Positions 28,794 through 37,691 are shown, counted from the first letter of the stretch. The stretch is 64,000 bases of DNA from Winogradskyella sediminis (GCF_003387355.1 NZ_QUNH01000001.1:1-64000); one strand, 5' to 3'. Notes: generated by a model from the sequence alone, not told the origin. Translations and numbers: made by a program.

Positions 28794-29117
28794 TTAAAAA
28801 TACGATAGAAAATTCCAGTAAGGCCTCGATTTTAAATAGCCCTTATCACTTTCGTTATCATAAGCTTCCCGTTCAAAAGATATATGCCTATATGCTATTG
28901 ACCACTTTTTATATTGCATTAATCGAATCATAAATTCTAAGACATACAGCAAATAAAAAGGAAGAACTAATAATTCTATTTGTTGTTGCAAATGAATTTT
29001 TTCATGATTAACAAGTCTCCTATTACCTATTAAATCCCTTGACCTTAAGAACATAAACGGAAATATCGTTATTCCTAAATATCCTCTTGGTACTATGTAT
29101 TTTGAAATCAATATCAT
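28794..29117 (-). CDS. Small membrane protein with an HExxH motif
   Basis: 107 residues, not assigned to a named family. It has a hydrophobic start, then NHEKIHLQQQIELLVLPFYLLYVLEFMIRL. HEKIH fits the zincin HExxH pattern and is followed by a membrane helix with a Glu about 20 residues later, which could be a third ligand. The C-terminal part (SFEREAYDNESDKGYL ... RPYWNFL) is conserved-looking. It could be a minimal membrane metallopeptidase, but it lacks other supporting motifs. It is divergent from the DUF5522 gene. Confidence 0.6.
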   Translation of the reverse strand: MILISKYIVPRGYLGITIFPFMFLRSRDLIGNRRLVNHEKIHLQQQIELLVLPFYLLYVLEFMIRLMQYKKWSIAYRHISFEREAYDNESDKGYLKSRPYWNFLSYF

Positions 29118-29152
29118 ACCGTATTCGTTTCAAAAATCAAACCAAATTACAT

Positions 29153-29160
29153 TATCTTTG
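29153..29160 (+). promoter_or_regulatory. -7 box giving a near-leaderless DUF5522-hutU transcript
   Basis: TATCTTTG matches TAnnTTTG exactly and ends 6 bases before the ATG at 29167. The predicted transcription start falls almost on the start codon, so the message may be leaderless. This also supports choosing 29167 over an upstream start. Confidence 0.45.
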
Positions 29161-29166
29161 TTTCAT

Positions 29167-29328
29167 ATGAAAAAATACGTCCCAATTGAAGACGGTGACT
29201 ACTACCTAACACCAGAAGGCTATCGTTGTTTTACAGAACAATACCATCTAAAACGTGGCTATTGTTGTGAGAGCGGTTGCAGACATTGTCCATATGGATT
29301 TAATAAAAATACATTAAAACAGAAGTAA
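29167..29328 (+). CDS. DUF5522-type small cysteine-rich protein
   Basis: 53 residues beginning MKKYVPIEDGDYYLTPEGYRCFTEQYHLKRGYCCESGC and ending RHCPYGFNKNTLKQK. The CC...C..CPYG pattern is typical of short DUF5522 proteins in Bacteroidota and suggests metal binding. Its stop codon overlaps the hutU start by one base (TAATG), so the two are translationally coupled. No function is known. Confidence 0.82.
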   Translation: MKKYVPIEDGDYYLTPEGYRCFTEQYHLKRGYCCESGCRHCPYGFNKNTLKQK

Positions 29329-31328
29329 TGCAGACTACACATCCCTCTTTTAAAGACCAAATATTAGAAGGCATTCCAGATATATTACCAGAACCTAAGT
29401 CTTATGATGCTTCAATAAATCATGCACCTAAGCGGAAATCAATTCTCTCTACTGAAGAAGAAAAATTAGCACTTAGAAATGCTTTAAGATATTTTGATAA
29501 AAAAGATCATAAGACCTTAGCTCAAGAATTTAAGCACGAACTGGATACGTATGGTCGTATTTATATGTACCGACTACGACCAGACTATAGAATGTATGCT
29601 AGACCAATTTCAGAATATCCTGCAAAATCAAAGCAAGCAGCAGCGATTATGTTAATGATTCAGAATAATCTTGATTATGCAGTTGCACAACATCCACATG
29701 AGTTAATTACCTATGGTGGTAATGGTGCTGTATTTTCAAATTGGGCACAATACAGACTTACTATGAAGTATTTGGCTGAAATGAATGATGAACAAACCTT
29801 AGTAATGTACTCTGGTCACCCAATGGGCTTGTTTCCTTCTCACAAAGAAGCACCAAGAGTAGTGGTAACTAACGGTATGATGATTCCTAACTACTCTCAA
29901 CCAGATGACTGGGAGAAATTTAATGCTTTAGGAGTTACGCAATACGGACAAATGACTGCAGGAAGTTACATGTACATTGGACCGCAAGGTATAGTTCATG
30001 GCACCACAATCACAGTACTAAACGGTTTTAGAAAAATAAAGAAAGACCCCAAAGGTCATCTATTTGTTACTTCAGGATTAGGTGGTATGTCGGGAGCGCA
30101 ACCAAAAGCAGGAAATATCGCAGGTTGTATTACTGTTTGTGCGGAAGTGAATCCAAAAATTACCCAAGTCCGATTGGATCAAGGTTGGATCGATGAAAAA
30201 ATAACAGATTTAGACCAACTTGTTAATCGGGTAAATCAAGCTAAAGCTAATAAAGAAACCATATCCATTGCCTATTTAGGAAACGTTGTAGATGTATGGG
30301 AAAAGTTTGATGAGGCTAATATTCATATCGACTTAGGTAGTGATCAAACCTCGTTACACAATCCTTGGGCTGGTGGTTACTATCCAGTTGGTATTTCCTT
30401 TGAAGAGGCTAACAATATGATGGCTAATAATCCTGAACGTTTTAAAACGAATGTACAAGACTCCTTAAAGCGACACACTGATGCTATAAATAAACACACA
30501 GCAAAAGGTACTTATTTCTTTGATTATGGTAATGCCTTCTTGCTCGAAGCTTCACGTGCTGGTGCAGATATTATGGCTGAAAACGGTATTGATTTTAGAT
30601 ACCCTAGCTATGTACAAGATATTATGGGACCTATGTGTTTTGATTATGGTTTTGGTCCATTTCGCTGGGTATGTGCTTCAGGAAAAGCAGATGACTTAGC
30701 TAAAACAGATGAAATTGCCTGTAAGGTATTAGAGGACATAAAGCAGAATTCACCTGAAGAAATTCAGCAACAAATGGCTGACAATATTCAATGGATAAAA
30801 GGAGCTCAAGATAATAAACTTGTTGTCGGTTCTCAAGCAAGAATCTTATATGCGGATGCCGAAGGTCGTATGAAAATAGCAGAAGCATTTAACAAAGCCA
30901 TTAGTAATGGAGATATAGGAACTGTTATTTTAGGAAGAGATCACCACGATGTTTCAGGAACCGATTCTCCATATCGAGAGACGAGCAATATTTATGATGG
31001 ATCGCGCTTTACAGCAGATATGGCGATTCAAAATGTCATAGGTGATAGCTTTAGAGGAGCTACTTGGGTCAGCATCCATAACGGAGGAGGCGTTGGCTGG
31101 GGAGAAGTTATAAATGGTGGTTTTGGTATGGTTCTTGATGGAAGTAAGGAAGCATCTAAACGATTAAAACAAATGTTATTTTGGGATGTCAATAACGGAA
31201 TCTCAAGACGAAGTTGGGCTAGAAACGATGGAGCTGTTTTTGCAATAAAACGTGCTATGGAAATTGAACCTAACTTAAAAGTAACCTTGCCAAATTTCGT
31301 TGATGATAGATTATTAGATAACGTTTAA
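29328..31328 (+). CDS. hutU: Urocanate hydratase
   Basis: 666 residues. It is the second step of histidine breakdown, turning urocanate into imidazolonepropionate using tightly bound NAD. Signature stretches are YGGNGAVFSNWAQYRLTMKYLA, YSGHPMGLFPSH, MTAGSYMYIGPQGIVHGT, the NAD region GLGGMSGAQPKAGNIAGC and HNGGGVGWGEVINGGFGMVLDG. The length matches the longer Bacteroidota form (about 110 residues more than E. coli-like HutU). No hutH, hutI or hutG is in the window, so the pathway genes are scattered. Confidence 0.96.
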   Translation: MQTTHPSFKDQILEGIPDILPEPKSYDASINHAPKRKSILSTEEEKLALRNALRYFDKKDHKTLAQEFKHELDTYGRIYMYRLRPDYRMYARPISEYPAKSKQAAAIMLMIQNNLDYAVAQHPHELITYGGNGAVFSNWAQYRLTMKYLAEMNDEQTLVMYSGHPMGLFPSHKEAPRVVVTNGMMIPNYSQPDDWEKFNALGVTQYGQMTAGSYMYIGPQGIVHGTTITVLNGFRKIKKDPKGHLFVTSGLGGMSGAQPKAGNIAGCITVCAEVNPKITQVRLDQGWIDEKITDLDQLVNRVNQAKANKETISIAYLGNVVDVWEKFDEANIHIDLGSDQTSLHNPWAGGYYPVGISFEEANNMMANNPERFKTNVQDSLKRHTDAINKHTAKGTYFFDYGNAFLLEASRAGADIMAENGIDFRYPSYVQDIMGPMCFDYGFGPFRWVCASGKADDLAKTDEIACKVLEDIKQNSPEEIQQQMADNIQWIKGAQDNKLVVGSQARILYADAEGRMKIAEAFNKAISNGDIGTVILGRDHHDVSGTDSPYRETSNIYDGSRFTADMAIQNVIGDSFRGATWVSIHNGGGVGWGEVINGGFGMVLDGSKEASKRLKQMLFWDVNNGISRRSWARNDGAVFAIKRAMEIEPNLKVTLPNFVDDRLLDNV

Positions 31329-31343
31329 CAAAAAACAATCAGT

Positions 31344-31892
31344 ATGAAAAAACTACTCAAATTTACTCCAATGTTTCTATTATTAATAGGATTAGCATCT
31401 TGTAGCTCTGTAAGGGTGGCGGCTGATTATGATAGAGAAGCTAATTTTGACAATTATAAAACCTTTGCGTTTTTTAAACCTGGTATAGATAAAGCCGAAA
31501 TTAACGATATTGATAAACGCAGAATTTTAAGAGCTATTGAAGCAGAATTAATGGCAAAAGGTTATACCAAATCTGAAAACCCAGATATGCTAGTGAGTAT
31601 ATTCACCAAATCAAACCAACGTGTTGATGTTTATAACAATGCTTGGGGCAATGGAGCTTGGGGTTGGGGAGGTTATGGAGGCTGGGGCTGGCGTTCTGGT
31701 TGGAATAATAACCAAGTAACCACAACAACAGAAGGTATGTTATTTATAGACCTTATAGACACTGACAAAAAAGAATTAATCTGGCAAGGCTCTGGCACTG
31801 GAAATCTTAATTACAATAGTGTTGAGAAAAAAGAATCAAGAATTAAAGAATTTGTATCTAAAATGCTAGAACAATTTCCACCTGAGGAATAA
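31344..31892 (+). CDS. DUF4136 domain lipoprotein
   Basis: 182 residues. Lipobox in LLIGLASCSSVRVAADYD followed by a DUF4136 domain: FDNYKTFAFFKPG, RRILRAIEAELMAKGYTKSENPDMLVSI, a glycine/tryptophan-rich stretch (NGAWGWGGYGGWGWRSGW), LFIDLIDTDKKELIWQGSGTG. Anchored in the outer membrane or periplasm. Function unknown. It lies 15 bases after hutU and is probably cotranscribed; a terminator follows. Confidence 0.88.
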   Translation: MKKLLKFTPMFLLLIGLASCSSVRVAADYDREANFDNYKTFAFFKPGIDKAEINDIDKRRILRAIEAELMAKGYTKSENPDMLVSIFTKSNQRVDVYNNAWGNGAWGWGGYGGWGWRSGWNNNQVTTTTEGMLFIDLIDTDKKELIWQGSGTGNLNYNSVEKKESRIKEFVSKMLEQFPPEE

Positions 31893-31912
31893 CAGTATAA
31901 CTACAGATTTAC

Positions 31913-31944
31913 AAAGCACTAATTTTAAATTGGTGCTTTTTTTG
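31913..31944 (+). terminator. Intrinsic terminator after the DUF4136 gene
   Basis: AAAGCACTAATTT (31913-31925) pairs with AAATTGGTGCTTT (31927-31939) with one G-T pair, then a run of T. It lies 21 bases after the stop. Confidence 0.8.
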
Positions 31945-31985
31945 TTTCATAATACGAAATTTTTAGACCTTAAATCTAAATCATC

Positions 31986-31993
31986 TATCTTTG
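31986..31993 (+). promoter_or_regulatory. -7 box for the SulP transporter gene
   Basis: TATCTTTG matches TAnnTTTG exactly, 22 bases before the ATG. Confidence 0.45.
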
Positions 31994-32015
31994 CCGACTT
32001 TTAAAAGTATATATT

Positions 32016-33917
32016 ATGAAATTTGGGCAAAATACTCTGAAAAACTTTACTCAAAACCCTAAAAATGATATTCTTGCTGGGATTACAGTATCCTTAGCAA
32101 TGATTCCAGAGGTAGTCGCGTTCGCATTCGTTGCACAAATTAGTCCAATTGTAGCCTTATTTGGAGCATTTATCATTGGACTTATTTCTGCACTATTTGG
32201 TGGGCGACCAGGATTAATATCTGGTGCTGCCGGAGCGGTTGCTGTGATTTTTGTTCACATGATACAAGAAGGGCATGCTAAAGGTTTGCTATTTGATCAA
32301 CCAGTAGAAAACATGGGCTACTTTTATTTGTTAGCTGCTGTAGTCTTAATGGGATTTATTCAAATACTGGCAGGCGTCTTTAAGCTTGGTAAATTCGTTC
32401 GTTTAATCCCTCATCCTGTAATGTTGGGCTTTGTAAACGGGTTAGCTATTGTAATTTTCTTGGCACAACTCGGTATGTTCAAAGAAAACTCCAAAGACAT
32501 CTTCGGTCAGAACATGCGGAATACACAATCTAAAGACTTAGTATATAACGTTAGTGATGGTGCTGTAAAAGACTTAATTTCAGATACTGAAATATTTTCT
32601 ATAAATGGCAACTCAGTAAAAAACATTAGCACCGGAGAAGAAGTATTTATCATATCAAACAATCAAGTTTTTGATATTGATACAAAACAGGTTGTGTTTA
32701 ACATAAAAGATAATGGCTTCTATTCTATAAAAGATAATGGTGTAGTAAAATCTACTTTAGAGGGTAAAAAGCTATACATTATGATTAGCTTAGTCTTGCT
32801 TACAATGTTTATTATTTGGGGTTTACCCAAATTAACAAAAAAAATGCCAGCAGCATTAACAGCGATATTAATCGTAACGCTCATATCTATATTTGGAGGA
32901 TTAGAATCTATTAATGTAGGTGATTTTATTCGAGATGGTGGAGGAGCTGGATTAAATGGATTTGATGAACTCTCGAGTAAACTCAATCTCTCTGAACTTT
33001 GGAGCCATCTCCCTTTTAATTTAGACACCTTAAAGTTTATAGCACCATATGCCTTTTTAGCGGCTTCGGTAGGCTTGATAGAAACATTAATGACTATGAA
33101 TCTAGTAGACGAATTAACAGATTCTAGAGGAGATGGTAACCGAGAATGTGTTGCTCAAGGTACTGGAAACATGCTTAGTGGTATATTTGGTGGAACTGGT
33201 GGCTGCGGAATGATAGGACAGACAGTAATTAATATAAACGCTGGTGGTAGAGGCCGTTTATCTGGAGTAATGATGGCTCTGACCCTATTAACCTTTATTC
33301 TATTTGCAGATAAGTATATTGAACAAGTACCTATCGCTGCATTAGTCGGTGTTATGTTTATGATGGTGATTGAAACGTTTGCGTGGTCTAGTTTTAGAAT
33401 CATGAAAAAGATTCCAATATCAGATGCCGTTGTACTTGTTATTGTTTCAGTGGTTACTGTTTTCTTTGATTTAGCGATTGCTGTTTTTGTTGGTGTTATC
33501 ATTTCAGCGCTGTCGTTTGCTTGGGAAAATGCTAAGAAGATTAGAGCTCGAAAACGTATGCAAGATGATGGCACTAAAACATATGAAATATGGGGACCTT
33601 TATTCTTTGGAAGTATTACTGCATTCAACGAAAAGTTTGATATTAAAAATGACCCAGATAATGTAGAGATCGACTTTGTAGAAGCTCGTATTTCAGATCA
33701 TTCGGCTATTGAAGCTATTTTTATTATTGTCGAAAAATACCAAGCGGAAGGCAAAATTATAAAGTTAAAGCACTTAAGCGAAGATTGTAAAATTTTGCTT
33801 TACAAAGCTAGTCCTAAATTTAAAGAAGTTATTGTAGATGCTATCGATGACCCTAGATACCATTTAGCTGCTAACCCTGAAAAATTTACCAGACCCTTAT
33901 CAGAATACAACGTTTAA
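32016..33917 (+). CDS. SulP family anion permease with an unusual loop insertion
   Basis: 633 residues. Multi-pass SLC26/SulP transporter with the family start DILAGITVSLAMIPEVVAFA, GLISGAAGAVAV, and the conserved VGLIETLMTMNLVDELTDSRGDGNRE block. A C-terminal STAS domain follows from about residue 535 (YEIWGPLFFGSITAFNEKF ... DFVEARISDHSAIEAI). The likely substrates are sulfate, bicarbonate or similar anions. Residues about 162-252 form a hydrophilic beta-repeat insertion (for example ISTGEEVFIISNNQVFDID and VVFNIKDNGFYSIKDNGVV) between membrane helices, where family members I know have only a short loop. The frame is intact across it. Confidence 0.9.
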   Translation: MKFGQNTLKNFTQNPKNDILAGITVSLAMIPEVVAFAFVAQISPIVALFGAFIIGLISALFGGRPGLISGAAGAVAVIFVHMIQEGHAKGLLFDQPVENMGYFYLLAAVVLMGFIQILAGVFKLGKFVRLIPHPVMLGFVNGLAIVIFLAQLGMFKENSKDIFGQNMRNTQSKDLVYNVSDGAVKDLISDTEIFSINGNSVKNISTGEEVFIISNNQVFDIDTKQVVFNIKDNGFYSIKDNGVVKSTLEGKKLYIMISLVLLTMFIIWGLPKLTKKMPAALTAILIVTLISIFGGLESINVGDFIRDGGGAGLNGFDELSSKLNLSELWSHLPFNLDTLKFIAPYAFLAASVGLIETLMTMNLVDELTDSRGDGNRECVAQGTGNMLSGIFGGTGGCGMIGQTVININAGGRGRLSGVMMALTLLTFILFADKYIEQVPIAALVGVMFMMVIETFAWSSFRIMKKIPISDAVVLVIVSVVTVFFDLAIAVFVGVIISALSFAWENAKKIRARKRMQDDGTKTYEIWGPLFFGSITAFNEKFDIKNDPDNVEIDFVEARISDHSAIEAIFIIVEKYQAEGKIIKLKHLSEDCKILLYKASPKFKEVIVDAIDDPRYHLAANPEKFTRPLSEYNV

Positions 33918-33999
33918 ATTTTATAAACTCAGACTAGAGAGCGAGTTAGAGCTTTTTAAAATAAACACATTAAAATAATTGAAATTCAATTAATTACAC

Positions 34000-34007
34000 T
34001 ACCTTCG
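34000..34007 (+). promoter_or_regulatory. Candidate promoter of the cold-shock gene
   Basis: TACCTTCG is one mismatch from TAnnTTTG, with a TTG at 33979-33981 separated by 18 bases, the expected -33/-7 spacing. The start codon is 24 bases downstream. Confidence 0.4.
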
Positions 34008-34031
34008 CGACTTAATTTAATATATTTTAAT

Positions 34032-34223
34032 ATGAGTACTGGTACAGTAAAATTTTTTAATGACTCTAAAGGTTTTGGATTCATAACAGAAGAAGGAAAC
34101 AACAAAGAGCATTTTGTACATATTTCTGGTTTAGTCGATGAGATTAGAGAAGGCGATAATGTAGAATTCGATTTAGCAGAAGGAAAAAAAGGATTAAACG
34201 CAGTGAATGTAAAAGTTATATAA
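34032..34223 (+). CDS. Cold-shock domain protein (CspA family)
   Basis: 63 residues: GTVKFFNDSKGFGFITEEG (RNP1) and KEHFVHISGLVDEIREGDNVEFDLAEGKKGLNAVNVKV (RNP2 is HFVHI). A single S1-like OB fold that binds single-stranded RNA or DNA and acts as an RNA chaperone. Monocistronic, with a promoter upstream and a strong terminator downstream. Confidence 0.95.
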   Translation: MSTGTVKFFNDSKGFGFITEEGNNKEHFVHISGLVDEIREGDNVEFDLAEGKKGLNAVNVKVI

Positions 34224-34251
34224 GTATATATCTTACAATCTTTTTAAGAGC

Positions 34252-34280
34252 AAAGCCTATCTTTTTAGATAGGCTTTTTT
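34252..34280 (+). terminator. Intrinsic terminator of the cold-shock gene
   Basis: AAAGCCTATCT (34252-34262), loop TTTT, AGATAGGCTTT (34267-34277), then T residues. Confidence 0.9.
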
Positions 34281-34323
34281 ATGCTTTATAATAAAATATG
34301 TTTAATTAGTTTTTCTTATAAAA

Positions 34324-36417
34324 CTAATAATTTAAAAGTGCTTCTATCTTAGCCTTCACTTTTTCTGTAGAAGGAATCATGGTTTGTTCTAAAGTTGAAT
34401 TTAAAGGAATTGCCGGCATGTTTTCACTACCAATTGTCATTACTGGTGCATCTAAATGTTTAAAGCATTCTTCTTGAATTTTTCCAGATAATGCACGTGC
34501 AAAACTATTGTTTGAAGGCTCTTCTGTTACAACAAGACACTTTCCTGTTTTTTTAACCGATTTCATGATTGTGTCTTCATCTAGAGGAAATAAGGTGCGT
34601 AAATCAATTACTTCTATTTGGTCTTGCAAGCCTAATTGCTCTGATGCGTTCATTGCCCAATGCACGCCCATTCCATAGGTAACAATCGTTAGAGTTTCTA
34701 CATTTTCTTGTTTCCAAATTTCTTGTAAAACCCAAGCTTTACCGAAAGGTAAAACATAATCTTCACTTGGCTCCACAGAGGTTGCACCTTGTGTTCCTGG
34801 TACTTTAGACCAATACAAACCTTTGTGCTCTAAAATAACTACAGGATTAGGATCGTAATAAGCCGCTTTCATTAAACCTTTTAAATCGGCTCCATTACTT
34901 GGATACGCTATTTTAATACCACGAATATTTGTAATTACAGATTCAACTGAAGACGAATGATAAGGTCCTCCACTGCCATAAGCACCAATTGGCACTCTAA
35001 GAATCATAGAAACCGGCCATTTACCGTTAGATAAATAACAACTTCTACTTACCTCTGTAAATAATTGATTTAAGCCAGGCCAAATATAATCGGCAAACTG
35101 AACCTCAACAATTGGTTTTAATCCAACTGCGCTCATACCAACGGTTGAACCAACAATAAAAGCTTCTTGTATTGGTGTATTAAATACGCGGTCGTCTCCA
35201 AATTTTTGAGCCAATGTTGCTGCTTCTCTAAAAACACCACCTAATCTGCCACCAACATCTTGACCGTATAGCAAGCATTCTTTATGCTTTTTCATTAATT
35301 CTTCTACGGCGAATAATGCACAATCTACCATTACCACTTTATCTGCACCTTCTGGTGAGCGTGTTCCTTTTTCCTCGGTAATTGGTGTTGGTACAAAATC
35401 GTTTGTAAATAAATCTTCAGGTTTTGGGTCTTCGGATTTTAAGGCTTTTTCAAAATCTGATTGTACTTTCGCTTTCGCGGAATTTTCTATATCTTCAACG
35501 TCTTCTTCTGAAAATCCTGCATCTAATAATTGTTGTTTTATTACTGGATATGGATCACGAGAACGCGCCTCGTCTAAATCGTCTCGATACCATTCCATTC
35601 TTACACCAGACGTATGATGATTTAACAATGGTACTTTGGCATGTACTAAAAATGGTCTGCGTTCTGTACGAATGGTTTCTATTACTTTTTCTAGCGCTTG
35701 GTAACTTTCTGTAAAGTTAGCACCATCTATTGAAATGGCTTCTAAACCTTTAAAACCTTGAGCATATTCAAAAGCATTTTGCGCTCTAGTCTCTGCTGCA
35801 TTTGCGCTAATATCCCAACCGTTATCTTGTACTAAATATAAAATTGGCATTTGCTTTAAAGCTGCCATTTGAAACGCTTCTGCTATTTCACCTTCGGTTA
35901 CAGAGGCGTCGCCTAAAGAACAAACGGTTATTGGATTTAGAGCGTTCTCGACTGCGCTCGAACTGACAGGATCCGATTCTAAACTATAATCATCTAATCC
36001 TTGTAATTCTTTATACTTCATTCCCATAGCCACTCCTGTTGCTGGTATGGTTTGCATTCCTGTTGCTGAGGATTGATGTGGTATTTTTGGCTTATCGTCA
36101 TCCTTTAAACTTGGATGCGAATAGTATGTTCTTCCGCCAGAAAATGGATCGTCTTTTTTTGCTAATAATTGCAACATTAAATCGTAAGGTTCTAAACCAA
36201 ATGATAATAACATGGCATCATCTCTATAATATGGAAACGCATAATCCTGTGGTAATAACTGCATACCTAAAGCTATTTGGATAGCTTCGTGACCTCTTGA
36301 TGTAGCGTGTACGTATTTAGAGACTTGCTTAAAATTAGCTTCGTATAATTCTGCCATTGCTTTTGCTGTGCAGAGTTTTGAAAATCCTTTTTTTAGTGTT
36401 TCTTTTTTCATATTCAT
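34324..36417 (-). CDS. Fused E1 alpha/beta of branched-chain 2-oxo acid dehydrogenase
   Basis: 697 residues. The E1 alpha part (about 1-330) has the thiamine diphosphate site CSLGDASVTEGEIAEAF ... LYLVQDNGWDIS. The E1 beta part (about 355-697) has LYGQDVGGRLGGVF, GMSAVGLKPIVEVQFADY and the C-terminal VVTEEPSNNSFA. It decarboxylates branched-chain 2-oxo acids and hands the acyl group to the E2 encoded at 37807. Alpha and beta are one polypeptide, as usual in Flavobacteriia. Residues 151-157 (VSSSAVE) come from a palindromic repeat inserted in a loop just before the cofactor site. The first ATG (36417) lies in a hairpin repeat; the second (36411) may be the ancestral start. Confidence 0.93.
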   Translation of the reverse strand: MNMKKETLKKGFSKLCTAKAMAELYEANFKQVSKYVHATSRGHEAIQIALGMQLLPQDYAFPYYRDDAMLLSFGLEPYDLMLQLLAKKDDPFSGGRTYYSHPSLKDDDKPKIPHQSSATGMQTIPATGVAMGMKYKELQGLDDYSLESDPVSSSAVENALNPITVCSLGDASVTEGEIAEAFQMAALKQMPILYLVQDNGWDISANAAETRAQNAFEYAQGFKGLEAISIDGANFTESYQALEKVIETIRTERRPFLVHAKVPLLNHHTSGVRMEWYRDDLDEARSRDPYPVIKQQLLDAGFSEEDVEDIENSAKAKVQSDFEKALKSEDPKPEDLFTNDFVPTPITEEKGTRSPEGADKVVMVDCALFAVEELMKKHKECLLYGQDVGGRLGGVFREAATLAQKFGDDRVFNTPIQEAFIVGSTVGMSAVGLKPIVEVQFADYIWPGLNQLFTEVSRSCYLSNGKWPVSMILRVPIGAYGSGGPYHSSSVESVITNIRGIKIAYPSNGADLKGLMKAAYYDPNPVVILEHKGLYWSKVPGTQGATSVEPSEDYVLPFGKAWVLQEIWKQENVETLTIVTYGMGVHWAMNASEQLGLQDQIEVIDLRTLFPLDEDTIMKSVKKTGKCLVVTEEPSNNSFARALSGKIQEECFKHLDAPVMTIGSENMPAIPLNSTLEQTMIPSTEKVKAKIEALLNY
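35946..35961. repeat. Palindromic repeat inside the E1 gene
   Basis: TCTCGACTGCGCTCGA, read on the minus strand as part of codons 151-157, VSSSAVE. The flank continues into ACTGACA, the TGAC tail shared with intergenic copies. Exact or near-exact copies are at 38820, 48137 and 52009. Confidence 0.85.
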
Positions 36418-36433
36418 GCCTGCGAAAGCAGGT
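36418..36433. repeat. TTTC-loop hairpin abutting the E1 start
   Basis: GCCTGC, GAAA, GCAGGT. On the minus strand this reads ACCTGC-TTTC-GCAGGC and runs straight into the ATG at 36417. Same class as 37674, 49038 and 53228. Confidence 0.8.
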
Positions 36434-36505
36434 GTCTATTTTGTTATAATCTCAAAATCAATCTTTTTTTATTAGTATAAAAGATTTTTTTGTTAGCGTT
36501 AGTTT

Positions 36506-36597
36506 GCGTTAGCGATTGATGTGGCATCCTTTTTTGCCATTAAAAGCAAAAAAGATATAACGGAAAGCGCGACCCTTGTGGTAACGCCCAAAATATT
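36506..36597. repeat. ~95-bp dispersed repeat, ends at the ilvE stop codon
   Basis: Starts GCGTTAGCG, passes through GGCATCCTTTTTTG, a complementary AAAAAAGATATAACGG, and ends GACCCTTGTGGTAACGCCC then AAAATATTTTA, whose last bases include the ilvE stop. The left part matches 21-51, the right part matches 51462-51499. The outer arms are partly complementary (GCGTTA and TAACGC), so the whole can fold into one hairpin. Confidence 0.75.
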
Positions 36598-37665
36598 TTA
36601 AGCTAACTGGTTTTCTACTTTTAGCATCCAACCAAATTTATCTTCTACTTTACCAGTTTTAATGGCGTTTAAAGTGTTGTTAACGTCTAAACCTACTGGA
36701 CTTTCGTTGGATACGTGTATAACCTCATCGCCTACTCCAATGTCTTGAATGTAAGCAATACCAACGGCTGTTCCTGTTCCAAAGGCTTCTTCTAAGGTTT
36801 TATTTTTTGCCGCTTCTTGAATCTCGTCTATAGTTATTGTACGCTCTGTAACCTGATAACCTTTATCTCTTAAAATATCGATTACACTCATGCGCGTGAT
36901 ACCGTCTAATATAGAACCGTCTCGATTTGGTGTGATGAATTTTCCGTCGATTTTAAAGAAAATATTCATGGTTCCAACTTCTTGAATGTATTTGTGCTCG
37001 ATAGCATCTAACCACAATACTTGATCGAATCCTTTTGCTTTTGCTAATTCTGTTGGACGAATGGCTGCGGCGTAGTTTCCGGCTGCTTTTGCTTCTCCTG
37101 TTCCACCATTTACGGCGCGTATATAATGTTTTTCGGCCCACAACCTAATACGCTTACTAAAAAATGGTCCTGCCGGTGAGGCCATGATTATAAACTTATA
37201 ATGTGTTGCTGCACGCATACCTATAAAGGCTTCATCTGCGTACATAAATGGTCTCAAATAAAGTGCGCTACCATCGGTTGGTGGAATCCAGTTACGCTCT
37301 AAATCTACTAATTTTGTTAAGCCTTCTACAAACAAATCTGTTGGGAAATGTGGCATTCCCATACGGTCTGCACTGGTATTTAATCGTGCTGCATTTTTAT
37401 CTGCTCTAAATAACATTGGGTTTCCGTCTGCATCTACTGTTGCTTTCATACCTTCGAAAATGGCTTGACCGTAGTGCAATGCCATGGCTGCTGGATGCGT
37501 AGGAATCATTCCCATTGGTTCTATTCTTGGATTTTCCCAAACACCGTTGTTATAATCACAAATAAACATGTGATCTGTAAAGGTTGTACCTAAAGGAATA
37601 TTGTTAAAGTCTATGCCTTTAACTTTAGATTCGGTTACTGTGGTTATTGAAATGTTATGTTTCAT
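36598..37665 (-). CDS. ilvE: Branched-chain amino acid aminotransferase
   Basis: About 355 residues. PLP fold type IV transaminase acting on Leu, Ile and Val. It has the BCAT start GTTFTDHMFICDYNNGVWENP, FEGMKA, YLRPFMYADEAFIGMRAA, the PLP-lysine region LWLDAIEHKYIQEVGTMNIFF and TRMSVIDILRDKGYQV. I start at the ATG at 37665 (MKHNISITTVTES). The 11 residues upstream of it are encoded by a hairpin repeat and are not family sequence. It lies between E1 and E2 of the branched-chain dehydrogenase, a clear catabolic context, although the enzyme is reversible. Confidence 0.95.
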   Translation of the reverse strand: MKHNISITTVTESKVKGIDFNNIPLGTTFTDHMFICDYNNGVWENPRIEPMGMIPTHPAAMALHYGQAIFEGMKATVDADGNPMLFRADKNAARLNTSADRMGMPHFPTDLFVEGLTKLVDLERNWIPPTDGSALYLRPFMYADEAFIGMRAATHYKFIIMASPAGPFFSKRIRLWAEKHYIRAVNGGTGEAKAAGNYAAAIRPTELAKAKGFDQVLWLDAIEHKYIQEVGTMNIFFKIDGKFITPNRDGSILDGITRMSVIDILRDKGYQVTERTITIDEIQEAAKNKTLEEAFGTGTAVGIAYIQDIGVGDEVIHVSNESPVGLDVNNTLNAIKTGKVEDKFGWMLKVENQLA

Positions 37666-37673
37666 AATTTTAT

Positions 37674-37691
37674 GCCCACACGAAAGTGGGT
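37674..37691. repeat. Hairpin before ilvE
   Basis: GCCCAC, ACGAAA, GTGGGT, with the flank TATCTCATTAATT. On the minus strand it ends 9 bases before the ilvE ATG. Same family as the copy before paaB (53228), including the ATTAAT flank. Confidence 0.8.

Noticed and set aside
34324..36417. E1 alpha/beta fusion as a sequencing or assembly error
   Set aside because: A single alpha-beta polypeptide is the normal form in Flavobacteriia, and both halves and the linker read cleanly.
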